A stretch of DNA of 64,000 nucleotides. It comes from Actinospineispora eucalypti. Lineage in GTDB: Bacteria > Actinomycetota > Actinomycetes > Mycobacteriales > Pseudonocardiaceae. The translations under genes and the position numbers were made by a program. The notes below the pieces were generated by a model. That model was not told the origin of the DNA. It searched no databases and saw nothing but the letters and a program-made list of their open reading frames with translations. Location: NCBI GenBank assembly GCA_014208095.1, contig JACHMT010000001.1, positions 124,001-188,000 on the forward strand, read 5' to 3'. Below, one piece after another: positions 16,466 to 25,810 of the stretch (position 1 is the stretch's first letter; each line of letters begins with the position of its first letter).

Positions 16466-18289
16466 CTAGCCCGTTGCACGTTCGAAGCGGAGTTCGGAGA
16501 TCTCGGTGATATTCGCCGGGGAGAGCTTGGTGATCCAGATGAGCACGTTCTGCACCGGTTGGCTGCCGGAGAGGGAGACCACGGCCCGCCCGCCGACCAT
16601 GGTGGTGTCGGTGATCGGGATCGTCTGGGTGAAGGCGGCGTCGGGTGTGGGGGCCGAGCGAATCTCGATGCGGCTGCCGCTGCTCGGCGAGACGATGGTC
16701 AGGCGGGCCAGCTGCACCGGCGTGGCGAACGACACCATGATCCCGACACCGGGCTTGAGCACCGGGAACGGGTTGCGGTACTGGTACGTGCTCCAGCTGG
16801 AGTTCGGGTCGCCGTCCACCGCGCGGGCCACCCGGCCCGGGTTGTCCGGGTCGCCGGTCGGGTCGAACACCCGGACCGAGGCGGGGTGGGCCACGGCCTC
16901 TCCACCGGGCCCGGCCTCGCCGGGGCCGGCCGGGGGCGGCGCGGCGCCCTGGGCGGTGCCGCCGGGGGCCCCGTCCACCACGATCGCCGGCGTGGACGAC
17001 GGCAGCACGCCGAGCACAGAGCCCACCTGGATCAGGACGTACACCGCCGCGATGAGCAGACCGGCGCCGAGGCAGGCCATGCCGATGGACACCTTGCGCT
17101 TACGCTCCGGCTCGTCCTCCGGCTCGGAACCGGGCGCGCGCCAGACCTCGTCCGGGAAGGCGGTGCCGCCGTCGTTGGGCGGAGGCAGCAGGGCAACTTC
17201 GTCCTCGGCGTCCAGCAGGTCCTCGATGGCCTGGTGGACGGCGGTGGCCGTGTGCACCTGCTCCGGCGCGGGGCAGGACCCGAGCGCGCCGACGGCCAGC
17301 GCGGACGCCTCCAGCGACACTCCCGGGCGGACGATGCCCGGCGGAACCGCGACGTCCTGCACGTCCCGGGGCGCCGCCGGCAGGCCGGCCAGCTCGGCGT
17401 CCGTGCCGGACAGCGGCCAGCGGCCGGTGAGCAGCGTGTAGAGCAGCGCGCCCAGCCCGCGCACGTCGTCGACCGGGGTGGTGGACGGCGGGGGCAGCGC
17501 GAACGCCAGCCGCGCCTGGCCCTCCGGGGTGATACGGATCCGCTGGGGGTGCGCGCATCCCAGTACCAGGCCCTGCGCGTGTGCCGCATCGGCGCAGCGG
17601 GCCAGCGGGTCCAGCATGCGCAGCGCCCGGCCGGTGGCCGGCGGCCCGGCGGCCACCGTATCGGCCAGCGACCGGCCCTCCACCCACTCGGTCACCGCGA
17701 CGCCGAGCACGTCGTCCGGCACGCCGCCCCGGCCACGCTGCATGACGTCCAGCAGCCGGGCGCAGCCGAGATGCTCGAACCGGCCCCAGCGGAGCGCCAT
17801 GTTGATCATCTCGGCGGCCTGGTCGGTCTGGCCGGGCTCGCTGCTCTCGCGCAGCAGGGTGAGCCCGACGTCCCGGGCCAGCACGATGTCCCTGGCCTGC
17901 CAGAACACGGCGTGCACCGAGGCGTCCGCGCCGACCTGGCCGAGCAGCCGATAGCGGCCGGCGATCATCCCGCCCACGGCCAGCCGCGCCGGACTGGTCG
18001 AGAGGCCGGGCGCCGACGAGCCGTTGGTGGTTTCCGCGGTGACCGGCGAGGCGAGGCTGGTGACCGGCACCTCCGCCGGAAGCCTGGTGCCGTTGGCGGC
18101 GGGCGGGTCGTCGGAGTCGAAGTCCGGCAGCGGCATGTGCGGCTGGGTCGGTTCCAGCGGCTCGGCGGGACGGGCGGCGTCCGGCGCACGGCCGTTCGAG
18201 TTTGGTGACCCCGGCTCGCTCTCGTCTCCGGAACGCGGTGAGGACCCACCCAGGGTCGCGGACGAACCCTGTTCCGCTGGCCCGTTCAC
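16466..18289 (-). CDS. MurJ-partner pseudokinase with extracytoplasmic discoidin-like domain
   Basis: A 607-aa membrane protein equivalent to the C-terminal half of M. tuberculosis Rv3910, where it is fused to MurJ; here it is a separate gene. After a disordered N-terminus, a kinase-like fold starts at GGMIAGRYRLLGQVG. The ATP-binding lysine (VGLTLL), HRD and DFG motifs are absent, so it is a pseudokinase. One membrane segment (SIGMACLGAGLLIAAVYVLI) precedes an outside domain with VDGDPNSSWSTYQY, typical of F5/8C-like folds. GTG 18289 follows GAGGGGG. The frame opens earlier, but that part overlaps the murJ end. A FhaA partner is known for the mycobacterial form only. Confidence 0.88.
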   Translation of the reverse strand: MNGPAEQGSSATLGGSSPRSGDESEPGSPNSNGRAPDAARPAEPLEPTQPHMPLPDFDSDDPPAANGTRLPAEVPVTSLASPVTAETTNGSSAPGLSTSPARLAVGGMIAGRYRLLGQVGADASVHAVFWQARDIVLARDVGLTLLRESSEPGQTDQAAEMINMALRWGRFEHLGCARLLDVMQRGRGGVPDDVLGVAVTEWVEGRSLADTVAAGPPATGRALRMLDPLARCADAAHAQGLVLGCAHPQRIRITPEGQARLAFALPPPSTTPVDDVRGLGALLYTLLTGRWPLSGTDAELAGLPAAPRDVQDVAVPPGIVRPGVSLEASALAVGALGSCPAPEQVHTATAVHQAIEDLLDAEDEVALLPPPNDGGTAFPDEVWRAPGSEPEDEPERKRKVSIGMACLGAGLLIAAVYVLIQVGSVLGVLPSSTPAIVVDGAPGGTAQGAAPPPAGPGEAGPGGEAVAHPASVRVFDPTGDPDNPGRVARAVDGDPNSSWSTYQYRNPFPVLKPGVGIMVSFATPVQLARLTIVSPSSGSRIEIRSAPTPDAAFTQTIPITDTTMVGGRAVVSLSGSQPVQNVLIWITKLSPANITEISELRFERATG

Positions 18290-18386
18290 CCCGCTCAACC
18301 CCCTCCGTTGGCCGGATGGCCCCAGGGTACGACAGGTCCGGTCCGCTCGGCCGCGTTTACGGCGTGGCGAGATCGGAGCGTCACCA

Positions 18387-20021
18387 TCATTTCCCCGCTC
18401 GGCCGCGTACTCGCTGCCAGATCGGGTCCAGTTCACCCAAACGAACCAACCGCATCATGCCGAGAGTCACCAGAAGAGTGATTGCGGTCCCGCCCACCAG
18501 CTCGACCCACGCGCGGGCCACCGGCGGCCACCCGTCGAGCACCCCGCCCAGCGCGTACCACATCAGACCCACCGCGACGAATCCCCCGATCGACGAGCAC
18601 ACCGCCGTCTTGCCGAAGGTGAGGAACGAGGACGAGGTGTCCAGCGTGCCGCAGCGGATGCGCAGCCACACCTGGCCGACCAGCGCGCCGACCAGGAAGG
18701 AGAAGCTGTTCGCCACGCCGAGGCCGAGCACCACGTTCTCCGGGGACAGCACCATCGGGCACAGCAGCAGCAGCGGAACCTTCACCGCGACCATCATCAT
18801 CTGGATCAAGGTGGGGGTGCGGGCGTCCTTCATGGCGTAGAAAACCCGCAGCTGGAGCATGGTGAGTGCGTACGGGAGCAGGCCGAACGCGGACACCGCC
18901 AGGGTCGCGCCGAGGCGGGCCGCGCTGGCCTCGCTGGTGCGCCCCATGCTGAACAGAGCCACGCCGATGGAGCCGCCGAACAGCGAGATCAGCACGGTCA
19001 CCGGGATCAGCGCCACGGTCGAGTAGCGGCTACCCAGGGACAGATCGCTGACCACGCCGGTCATGTTCCCGGCGGCCGCCGCGCGGCTCATCCGGGGCAG
19101 CAGTGCGGTCAGCAGGGACACCCCGAGCACGCCGTACGGCACCTGCAGCAGCAGCCAGGCGTTCGTGTAGGTGGCCACGCTGCCCGAGTTGGGCCCGGCC
19201 ACCCGTGTGGTGACGATGTAGCCCAGTTGGCCGATCAGCACGTAGGCGATGACCCACAGGGCCAGCCCGCCCGCCTCGGTGAGCCGGCGGTCCCAGCCGA
19301 GCCGGGGGCGCCAGCGCACGCCCACCTTGCGCATCGAGGGCAGCAGCACCAGCGTCTGCACGACGATGCCCAGGGTGGTGCCGATACCGAGCACCAGCAG
19401 CTTGGGGTCGTCAAACCGGATGTTGGTCAGGTCGATCTCGCCCGGGGTGGCCAGGTAGGCGCCGATCACGCCCAGCATCACCACGTTGTTCAGCACCGGC
19501 GCCCAGGCGAACGGCCCGAACACGCCGCGGGTGTTCAGGATCGCGCCGAACAGCGCGCCCAACCCGTAGAACACGATCTGCGGCAACAACAGCAGCGCGA
19601 ACGCGCTCGCCAGGCGGGGATTGGCCGCGCTGTGCCCGTCGCCGCTGCCCAGGTACAGATAGGTGAGCAGGGGCGCGCAGGCGATGGCGATCAGCGTGGC
19701 GACCAGCAGCACCACGGCGGCCACGGTGAGCAGCTTGCGGGTGTACTCCAAGCCGCCGTCCGCGTCGTCCCGTTGCGCGCGCACCAGCAGCGGCACCATC
19801 ACGCTGGTCAGCACGCCGCCCAGCAGCAGCTCGTAGACGATGTTGGGCAGCGTGTTCGCCACCGTGTAGGAGTCGTTGACCACGGCGAGGCCGAGCGCCG
19901 CGGCGAGCGCCAGTTGCCGGGCAAACCCGGTGATCCGGCTGACCAGGCTGGCCAATGCCATCGAACCGCTGGCGCGGAAGAGCGAGGGCCTGCGGTGCTG
20001 CGGGGTCGCGACCGGGCTCAC
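18387..20021 (-). CDS. murJ: Lipid II flippase MurJ (MviN)
   Basis: A 544-aa polytopic flippase of the MOP superfamily that moves lipid II across the membrane. It starts with SLFRASGSMALASLVSRITGFARQ near residue 12, the typical MurJ N-terminus, and has about 14 hydrophobic segments. The frame is open for another 424 codons upstream, but that part only shadows the repeat-rich tail of the preceding gene. GTG 20021 forms a GTGA overlap with that gene's stop (20018-20020), which fixes the start by coupling and gives the normal family length. Confidence 0.92.
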   Translation of the reverse strand: MSPVATPQHRRPSLFRASGSMALASLVSRITGFARQLALAAALGLAVVNDSYTVANTLPNIVYELLLGGVLTSVMVPLLVRAQRDDADGGLEYTRKLLTVAAVVLLVATLIAIACAPLLTYLYLGSGDGHSAANPRLASAFALLLLPQIVFYGLGALFGAILNTRGVFGPFAWAPVLNNVVMLGVIGAYLATPGEIDLTNIRFDDPKLLVLGIGTTLGIVVQTLVLLPSMRKVGVRWRPRLGWDRRLTEAGGLALWVIAYVLIGQLGYIVTTRVAGPNSGSVATYTNAWLLLQVPYGVLGVSLLTALLPRMSRAAAAGNMTGVVSDLSLGSRYSTVALIPVTVLISLFGGSIGVALFSMGRTSEASAARLGATLAVSAFGLLPYALTMLQLRVFYAMKDARTPTLIQMMMVAVKVPLLLLCPMVLSPENVVLGLGVANSFSFLVGALVGQVWLRIRCGTLDTSSSFLTFGKTAVCSSIGGFVAVGLMWYALGGVLDGWPPVARAWVELVGGTAITLLVTLGMMRLVRLGELDPIWQRVRGRAGK

Positions 20022-23000
20022 CGCCGGGGCAGCTTCGGGCCGCGTGGACGGTTCGGCTGATTGTTCCGCCGGTCCTGCTCGTTCTGCTCGCTCGGCTGTT
20101 GCGTCGACTCCTCCGGCCGGCCGTTCCGGGACGGCTCGCCCGGTCTCGGCGGCACCGGGCCGGGCCGGCCGTTCTGCGCCGGCGGCCAGGCCGGGTTCGT
20201 CCTGGGGCGGTTGGTCGGGGCGCCGCTGCCCGGGTGGTTCGGCGGCAGGTGCGGTTGGTTCGGCGGGGACGGTTGGTTCGCCGGTGTGCCGTCCTGGTGG
20301 TTCCTCGGCGTTCCGGGCGGCGAACTCGGCGGCGTGCCCGGTTGGCTCGGAAGCGTGCCTTGGTGGCTCGGCGGCGTGGCGCCCCGTTGGTTCGGCGGGC
20401 GGCGGCGGGCCGGCCGGGTGAGCGGGGTCGTGGGCGGTGTCGAGGGCCGGTCCGCCGGTGCGTTCGTCGGCGGGCCCGCCGGGTTGCGCTCCCACGGCGC
20501 CGCCGGAGGCAGGCCCGAGGGGGTGCGCGCCGGAGGCGGCGTTCCCGGGAGCATGCGGTCCGCCGGAGCCATCGCCGGGGACGTGCGGTCCGGCGGTGGG
20601 GTCGGGGGCGTGCCCGGGGAGGTGCGGTCCGGCGGCGTTCCCGGGGACATGCCCGGGGAGACGTGGTCCGGTGGTGGGGTCGGGGGCAGGCCGGGCCGGG
20701 TGCGGTCCGGCGGTGCGGCCGGTGGGGTGCGGTCCGGCGGCATCGGCGGGGTGCGGTCGGCCGGGATCCCGGGGGTGGTGCGTTCGTGCCGGCGGGTCGA
20801 CCGGCCGCGCGTCGGTTGGTCCGCCGTGGCGTGGGAAGGCGCGGCTGGGGAGCGGGACGGTTCCGTCGATGGGTGGGGCTCCTCCGGCAGGCTCGCCGGC
20901 AGCAGCGCCGGCACGGTCGGGGTCGCGTCCATCGGGGAGATTCCGGTGGTCAGCGCCGCGCGGGTGGCCGTCCGCCGCCGGGGTGCTTCCGGTTCGCCGG
21001 TCGGTGCCTCGGTCGCTTCCCGGGTGTCCGTGGCTTTCCGGGCCTCGGTCGGTTCCGGGGCCTCGGTCGGATCGGGAGTCGGGTTCGCCGACCTCCCGGC
21101 GTGCCGGCCGCGTCTCCGGGCCCTCCGCGCGCCGGACGGAGCGCCCGCCGCCGCGAGGATCGGCTCGGCGGTCGGTTCGGCCACTTCCGCGGGTCCGGAA
21201 ACCCGGGATGTTGAGCCGTCGCGACGAACCCGCCGGATGATCCGTCGCACCGCGAGGATCACCAGCAGCAGGAACGCCGTGCCCGTCAACCACACTGTGA
21301 TGGTGCCGTAGGCGGTGGACCGCAGCAGCAACCGGCTAGGCACTCCCAGCGGCGCGCCGGCCGGAGTGGTCAGCCGTGCCTCCACGCTGAATGATCCGGC
21401 CCGGCTGAGCTGCGCGTTCACCTTCAACGGCAGCCGGCCGAACGGCGGGATGAGGGATTCCTCGATCGGTTCCGTGCGCAGACCGGGCGTCGGAGCCAGC
21501 GCAACTTTCACCCGCATGGCCACCGGAAGCCCGTTCGCCAGGGTGATGGGGAGCGGGGCCTCCTCGGCGCCGAACGCGTAGGGCGTCGGCGGTTCCATCA
21601 CCCGCACCAGGGAACGCAACAGCTGCACGCGCTGGGTGATCACCGTGGTGGCGTTGCGGGCCAGTTCGGGCTGGCCGCGCCACATGGCCGAGCCGCCGCG
21701 CAGCATCGCCTCGGTGACCGGGTCGAAGACCTGCTCGACGGTCGCCCCCACGCCGGACTGGGTCTGGGCGGCCCCGCGCAGCTGGCCGGCGACGTCGCGG
21801 GCCTGCCGGAGCCGGTTGGTCACGGCGGTCGGTACCTCGCGGGCGCCGGCCCGCAGCGAGTAGACCAGGCTGGCCGAGCCGGTGCCCGGGTTGGCCGCCT
21901 GGGTGGGCAGTGGGGCGGGCACGGCCTGGCGGGCGGCGACCAGCGCGCCGACGGCGCCCAGCAGCGCCTGGGCATCCTGGCCGGGGGTGTTCCACAGGTG
22001 CGGCGGGGCCAGCAGGACCGAGGGGTTGGTCGAGTTGAACACCCGATGGGCCAGCGTGCCGATGACGTCCTGCGCGGACAGCGGCGCCCCGGTGCCGGCC
22101 GGGCTGGTGTTGCTCACCCCGCCCAGCCAGGCGAGGCTGCGCTGGCCGCCGCCGGCGGGGTCGAACGCGCTGCCGGTGATCCGGGCCTCCTCCTGGCCCT
22201 CGGCGGCCTGGGTGAGCAGCGGATCGGCGAGCAGACCGGTCGCGGCGGCCGCCGGGTTGCTCAGCTTGGCCACCGTGGTCGCCCCGGAACCCCGCCCGGA
22301 GTGGTTGACCGAGTCGGCGGAGAGCACCACCGACCGGCCGCCCTCGCGCAGGAAACCGGTCAGCGCGCGCTCGTCCAGCAGCCCGTCGGCCGGCCACACG
22401 GTGTCGGCGCGCACCGGCGTGCCGAGGATCTCGGTGGCGATCCGCGCGCCGTCCTTGGTGGCGTAGCGGGCCAAGTCGTCCAGCCCGGCGCGGGACAGCG
22501 CGACCAGGTCGGCGTCGGCGTACGGGATCGGGATCACGCAGCGGCCGGCGGCCACCGCGCGCAGCCGGTCCAGCCACTGCTTGGCCGACTGGGCGCCCCG
22601 GCCGGCGGACTCCGCGCCGTCCGGCCCGCGTACCCGGTAGCCGTCCGGCTGGGACATGTCCCGCACGGTGCGCAGCAGGTCGGGGTCCACCGCCAGGCAG
22701 ACCGCGTCGCGCACCGGTGAACCGGGCGGCGTGGCCACCTCCAGCGCGCCGACCAGCCCGGACAGCCGGCCGCCCTGGGCCAGTGAAGTGGCCAGCTCGT
22801 CGTCGCCGAGCAGCACCGGCTCGCCGGGGCCGGTGGGCAGGCGGCGGGGCTGGTCGGCCAGTGGGTAGAGCATCGTGATCGCGGTCGGCTTGGTCGCCGG
22901 TTGCGGGTTCACCGGCGGGTTCTGCGCGGCGGTCGCGCCGGCCGCCGCGGGTAAGCCGAGCACCGGCAGCAGCGTGCGCACGGCGGCCAGCCGGGTCTGG

Positions 23001-23548
23001 CCGCCGCCGGACGTCGAGCCGTTCACGTTGATCAGCAGCTCGTACACCCCGGTGCGCTGGAGGGCCAGCGAGGTGGTGGACGACCCGCGCAGCGGGATGA
23101 CCAGCCGCACCGGGTGCTGCTCGCCGGGCGCGAGCTGGTCGGCGACGTCGGCGAACCCGGGGGTCACCGCGTCGTCGGCCGCCGCACCGGTCAGCGCGGT
23201 CCGGATCTCGCCGTCGGTGCGCAGCCGGTCCCCGCGTTGCGCGCGTACCTGCAGGTTCTTGACCGGCTGGTCACCGGTGTTGATCACGACGCCGGTCACG
23301 GTGAGCTCGGCGGGCGAGCTGGACGTGACCACTCGGGGCTCCATGGAGTCGATGCGCAGGCCGAGCTTCGCGGTGCTCCGGGTCTGCTCCCGGTCCGGCG
23401 CCTGGGCCGGCACCTGAGCCAGTGCTCGAGTCGGTGCTTGAGCCGATGCGGCCGGGGGCAGCAGCGTGGCCAGCAGACCGAACAGGCCGAGCGTCAGCAC
23501 GGCCAACGCGACCAGTCTGGTCGCGGGCCGAGGCCGACCCGGCATCAC
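20018..23548 (-). CDS. DUF6049-type secreted/membrane protein (Rv3909 homologue) with long repeat tail
   Basis: A 1176-aa protein with an N-terminal signal segment ([21 protein letters not shown]) and a large extracytoplasmic region. Near residues 745-770 is one membrane segment ([20 protein letters not shown]). The final 400 residues are predicted cytoplasmic and made of Pro/Thr/Arg-rich repeats ([19 protein letters not shown]). The M. tuberculosis counterpart is about 800 aa, so the tail is an expansion. Function is unknown; context with murJ points to cell-wall assembly. Start GTG 23548 overlaps the Nudix gene stop by 4 bp, and its own stop overlaps murJ by 4 bp. Confidence 0.85.
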   Translation of the reverse strand: MMPGRPRPATRLVALAVLTLGLFGLLATLLPPAASAQAPTRALAQVPAQAPDREQTRSTAKLGLRIDSMEPRVVTSSSPAELTVTGVVINTGDQPVKNLQVRAQRGDRLRTDGEIRTALTGAAADDAVTPGFADVADQLAPGEQHPVRLVIPLRGSSTTSLALQRTGVYELLINVNGSTSGGGQTRLAAVRTLLPVLGLPAAAGATAAQNPPVNPQPATKPTAITMLYPLADQPRRLPTGPGEPVLLGDDELATSLAQGGRLSGLVGALEVATPPGSPVRDAVCLAVDPDLLRTVRDMSQPDGYRVRGPDGAESAGRGAQSAKQWLDRLRAVAAGRCVIPIPYADADLVALSRAGLDDLARYATKDGARIATEILGTPVRADTVWPADGLLDERALTGFLREGGRSVVLSADSVNHSGRGSGATTVAKLSNPAAAATGLLADPLLTQAAEGQEEARITGSAFDPAGGGQRSLAWLGGVSNTSPAGTGAPLSAQDVIGTLAHRVFNSTNPSVLLAPPHLWNTPGQDAQALLGAVGALVAARQAVPAPLPTQAANPGTGSASLVYSLRAGAREVPTAVTNRLRQARDVAGQLRGAAQTQSGVGATVEQVFDPVTEAMLRGGSAMWRGQPELARNATTVITQRVQLLRSLVRVMEPPTPYAFGAEEAPLPITLANGLPVAMRVKVALAPTPGLRTEPIEESLIPPFGRLPLKVNAQLSRAGSFSVEARLTTPAGAPLGVPSRLLLRSTAYGTITVWLTGTAFLLLVILAVRRIIRRVRRDGSTSRVSGPAEVAEPTAEPILAAAGAPSGARRARRRGRHAGRSANPTPDPTEAPEPTEARKATDTREATEAPTGEPEAPRRRTATRAALTTGISPMDATPTVPALLPASLPEEPHPSTEPSRSPAAPSHATADQPTRGRSTRRHERTTPGIPADRTPPMPPDRTPPAAPPDRTRPGLPPTPPPDHVSPGMSPGTPPDRTSPGTPPTPPPDRTSPAMAPADRMLPGTPPPARTPSGLPPAAPWERNPAGPPTNAPADRPSTPPTTPLTRPARRRPPNQRGATPPSHQGTLPSQPGTPPSSPPGTPRNHQDGTPANQPSPPNQPHLPPNHPGSGAPTNRPRTNPAWPPAQNGRPGPVPPRPGEPSRNGRPEESTQQPSEQNEQDRRNNQPNRPRGPKLPRR

Positions 23549-24042
23549 GCCGATTCCTCCAACAGGGCGTTCGCGCGGCGTACCAACCGCCGCTCGTCCG
23601 CGTAGGCGAGTTTCTTCTCCAGCTCATCCAGCGGTACCCAGGCCACCTCGGTGACCTCGACGTCGTTGTCGGAGAGCTCGCCGCCGGTGGCCCGTAACAA
23701 GTAATGGTGCACCGTCTTGTGCACGCGCCGGTCGTCGGCCACGAACCAGAAGTCGATGGTGCCGAGCGGGGCCACCACCGAGCCGATGATTCCGGTCTCC
23801 TCGTGCACCTCGCGCACCGCCGCCTGCTCCGGCGTCTCGCCCGGCTCGATGTGGCCCTTGGGTAAGGACCACAGCAGGCGCCCGCGACGGTCCAGCCGGC
23901 CGATCACGGCGGCGATGGAGAGTGCGCGGTCCACGACAAGCCCGCCGGCGGAGGTTTCGTCCACCGTGCGCAGCCGGCCTTGTCGTCTGCGCTCCGGGCC
24001 GCGCCCGCGGCGCCCATCCGAGCGACCGCGGGAAGGGGACAT
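23545..24042 (-). CDS. Nudix hydrolase (MutT4-like)
   Basis: A 165-aa Nudix protein in the position of M. tuberculosis mutT4 (Rv3908). The Nudix box reads [20 protein letters not shown] then TG, near residues 64-86. A basic N-terminal extension ([15 protein letters not shown]) precedes the domain. The substrate may be an oxidised or other nucleotide, or a dinucleoside polyphosphate; it cannot be decided from sequence. It is first in the murJ-sigM block and diverges from pcnA. The ATG is 7 nt after a TACCAT -10 box, suggesting a leaderless transcript. Confidence 0.88.
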   Translation of the reverse strand: MSPSRGRSDGRRGRGPERRRQGRLRTVDETSAGGLVVDRALSIAAVIGRLDRRGRLLWSLPKGHIEPGETPEQAAVREVHEETGIIGSVVAPLGTIDFWFVADDRRVHKTVHHYLLRATGGELSDNDVEVTEVAWVPLDELEKKLAYADERRLVRRANALLEESA

Positions 24043-24049
24043 GTCGAGG

Positions 24050-24055
24050 ATGGTA
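24050..24055 (-). promoter_or_regulatory. -10 box for the murJ-sigM block
   Basis: TACCAT on the minus strand, 7 nt before the ATG of the Nudix gene. No Shine-Dalgarno lies in between, so the mRNA probably starts at or next to the start codon. Confidence 0.5.
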
Positions 24056-24186
24056 ACGATGTCGCTAACTCCACGTTCGCCGTATGAGCCGATCAGCGTT
24101 CGGTTTTCCCGGACGGTCGTTCGGTTACCGATCAGTTAGTTCGGCGTGGTTCGGCCAACCGAGTTTGGTTGAGGAACGCGATTGCC

Positions 24187-24192
24187 TAGACT
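24187..24192 (+). promoter_or_regulatory. -10 box for leaderless pcnA
   Basis: TAGACT lies 8 nt before GTG 24201, with no Shine-Dalgarno between. Transcription would begin at or next to the start codon. No good -35 is seen at 17-18 nt. Confidence 0.5.
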
Positions 24193-24200
24193 GGCCCGCC

Positions 24201-25703
24201 GTGCCAACCTCCGTGCCGGCCTCCACTGTGCCGTCCTCGCCGTCCCTGCACCATCGCCCGACTCACTCTGCCCATCGAATGACCCGGGTCCGGGAGAATG
24301 CGGTGGTGGAGTTGTTGAAGCTGGCGCCGACGGCCGATGAGCTGGCGGGGCGGTTCGCCGCCGCCGGCCACCGGCTGTACCTGGTCGGCGGCAGCGTGCG
24401 GGACGCGCTCCTGGGCCGCGCCGGCTCCGGCGGCGACCTCGACTTCACCACTGACGCCCGGCCCGAGCAGGTGCAGAAGATCCTGCGCGGCTGGGCCGAC
24501 CGGCAGTGGGACACCGGCATCGCCTTCGGCACCATCGGCGCGGTCCGCCGGGGGCAGACCGTGGAGATCACTACGTTCCGCGCTGACCGCTACGACCGGG
24601 AGAGCCGCAACCCCGAGGTGGCCTTCGGCGACACGGTCGAGAGCGACCTGCTGCGCCGCGACTTCACGGTGAACGCCATGGCCGTGCAGCTGCCCGAGCG
24701 CAAGTTCGTCGACCCGCACGACGGTTTGGCCGCGTTGGCCGCGCGGGTGCTGGACACCCCGGCCGCGCCGGAGGACTCGTTCGCCGACGACCCGCTGCGC
24801 ATGTTGCGCGCCGCCCGGTTCGTGTCGCAGCTGGGCTTCTCGGTGGCGCCGAGGGTGCGCGCGGCGATGACCGCGATGGCGCCGGAGATCACCCGAATCA
24901 CCGCTGAGCGGGTGCAGGCCGAGCTGAACAAGCTGATCACCGGCGCACACCCGCGCGCCGGCATCGAGCTGCTGGTGGACACCGGCCTGGCCGACCACGT
25001 GCTGCCCGAGGTACCGGCGATGCGCCTGGCCACCGACGAGCACATGCAGCACAAGGACGTCTACACGCACTCGCTGGTCGTCATGGAGCAGGCGATTTCG
25101 CGTGAGGAGCCCGGCCGGCCGGATCTGGTGCTGCGGATGGCCGCCCTGCTGCACGACATCGGCAAGCCGAAGACCCGCAAGCTGGAGAAGGACGGCCGGG
25201 TCAGCTTCCACCACCACGAGGTGGTCGGGGCGAAGATGACCCGGGCCCGGCTGCGCGCGCTGCGCTACTCGAAGGCGACCATCGACGAGGTCTCCCGGCT
25301 GGTCTACCTGCACCTGCGCTTCCACGGCTACGGCACCGGGGAGTGGACCGACTCGGCCGTGCGCCGTTACGTGACCGACGCCGGCCCGCTGCTGGACCGG
25401 CTGCACAAGCTGGTGCGCTCCGACTGCACCACGCGCAACCGCCGCCGGGCCTCGGCGCTGCAACGCTCCTACGACTCGCTGGAGGAGCGCATCGCCGCGC
25501 TGCGCGCCCAGGAGGAGCTGGACGCGATCCGGCCCGACCTGGACGGCAACGAGATCATGCGGATCCTGGGCATCCCGCCCGGCCCACTGGTGGGCAAGGC
25601 CTACAAACACATGCTGGCCCTGCGCATGGAGCGCGGCCCGATCTCCCACGAGGAAGCCGAAACCGAACTCCGCACCTGGTACGCCGCCCAACCCCCTCAC
25701 TGA
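24201..25703 (+). CDS. pcnA: CCA tRNA nucleotidyltransferase / poly(A) polymerase family with HD domain
   Basis: A 500-aa class II nucleotidyltransferase, homologue of Rv3907c, that adds or repairs tRNA 3' CCA ends. The catalytic head has LYLVGGSVRDALLG and the metal motif GDLDFTTDARP, followed by VEITTFRADRY and DLLRRDFTVNAMAV. A C-terminal HD domain is visible at MAALLHDIGKPKTR. The GTG start is chosen from the leaderless -10 box; the frame opens 39 codons earlier without supporting signals. The TGA stop is the first triplet of a 22-bp intergenic repeat array. Confidence 0.93.
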   Translation: MPTSVPASTVPSSPSLHHRPTHSAHRMTRVRENAVVELLKLAPTADELAGRFAAAGHRLYLVGGSVRDALLGRAGSGGDLDFTTDARPEQVQKILRGWADRQWDTGIAFGTIGAVRRGQTVEITTFRADRYDRESRNPEVAFGDTVESDLLRRDFTVNAMAVQLPERKFVDPHDGLAALAARVLDTPAAPEDSFADDPLRMLRAARFVSQLGFSVAPRVRAAMTAMAPEITRITAERVQAELNKLITGAHPRAGIELLVDTGLADHVLPEVPAMRLATDEHMQHKDVYTHSLVVMEQAISREEPGRPDLVLRMAALLHDIGKPKTRKLEKDGRVSFHHHEVVGAKMTRARLRALRYSKATIDEVSRLVYLHLRFHGYGTGEWTDSAVRRYVTDAGPLLDRLHKLVRSDCTTRNRRRASALQRSYDSLEERIAALRAQEELDAIRPDLDGNEIMRILGIPPGPLVGKAYKHMLALRMERGPISHEEAETELRTWYAAQPPH

Positions 25704-25810
25704 TTCAGTGCATTCTGGCCGCTGATTCAGTGTGTTCTGGCGGCTGATTCAGTCAGTTTCGGCGGCTGAACCGACTGAACCAGCCTGCTGAACCGACTGA
25801 ATCAGGTGGG
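25701..25810. repeat. 22-bp tandem array, TGATTCAG family, at pcnA/MFS convergent junction
   Basis: Five units of exactly 22 bp start at 25701, 25723, 25745, 25767 and 25789. Units 1-3 begin TGATTCAG. Units 4-5 are the reverse-complement type (TGAACCGACTGAA). The first TGA is the pcnA stop codon. Read on the other strand, the last unit begins TGATTCAG and its TGA is the stop of the MFS gene (25802-25804). The array fills the whole gap. Confidence 0.92.

Noticed and set aside
18024..20060. Plus-strand frame opposite murJ
   Set aside because: Antisense shadow of a transmembrane protein gene (His/Gln/Arg-rich translation).
20022..21293. MurJ with a 424-residue N-terminal extension
   Set aside because: The GTGA overlap gives normal-length MurJ; the extra part is the other frame of the upstream gene's repeat tail.
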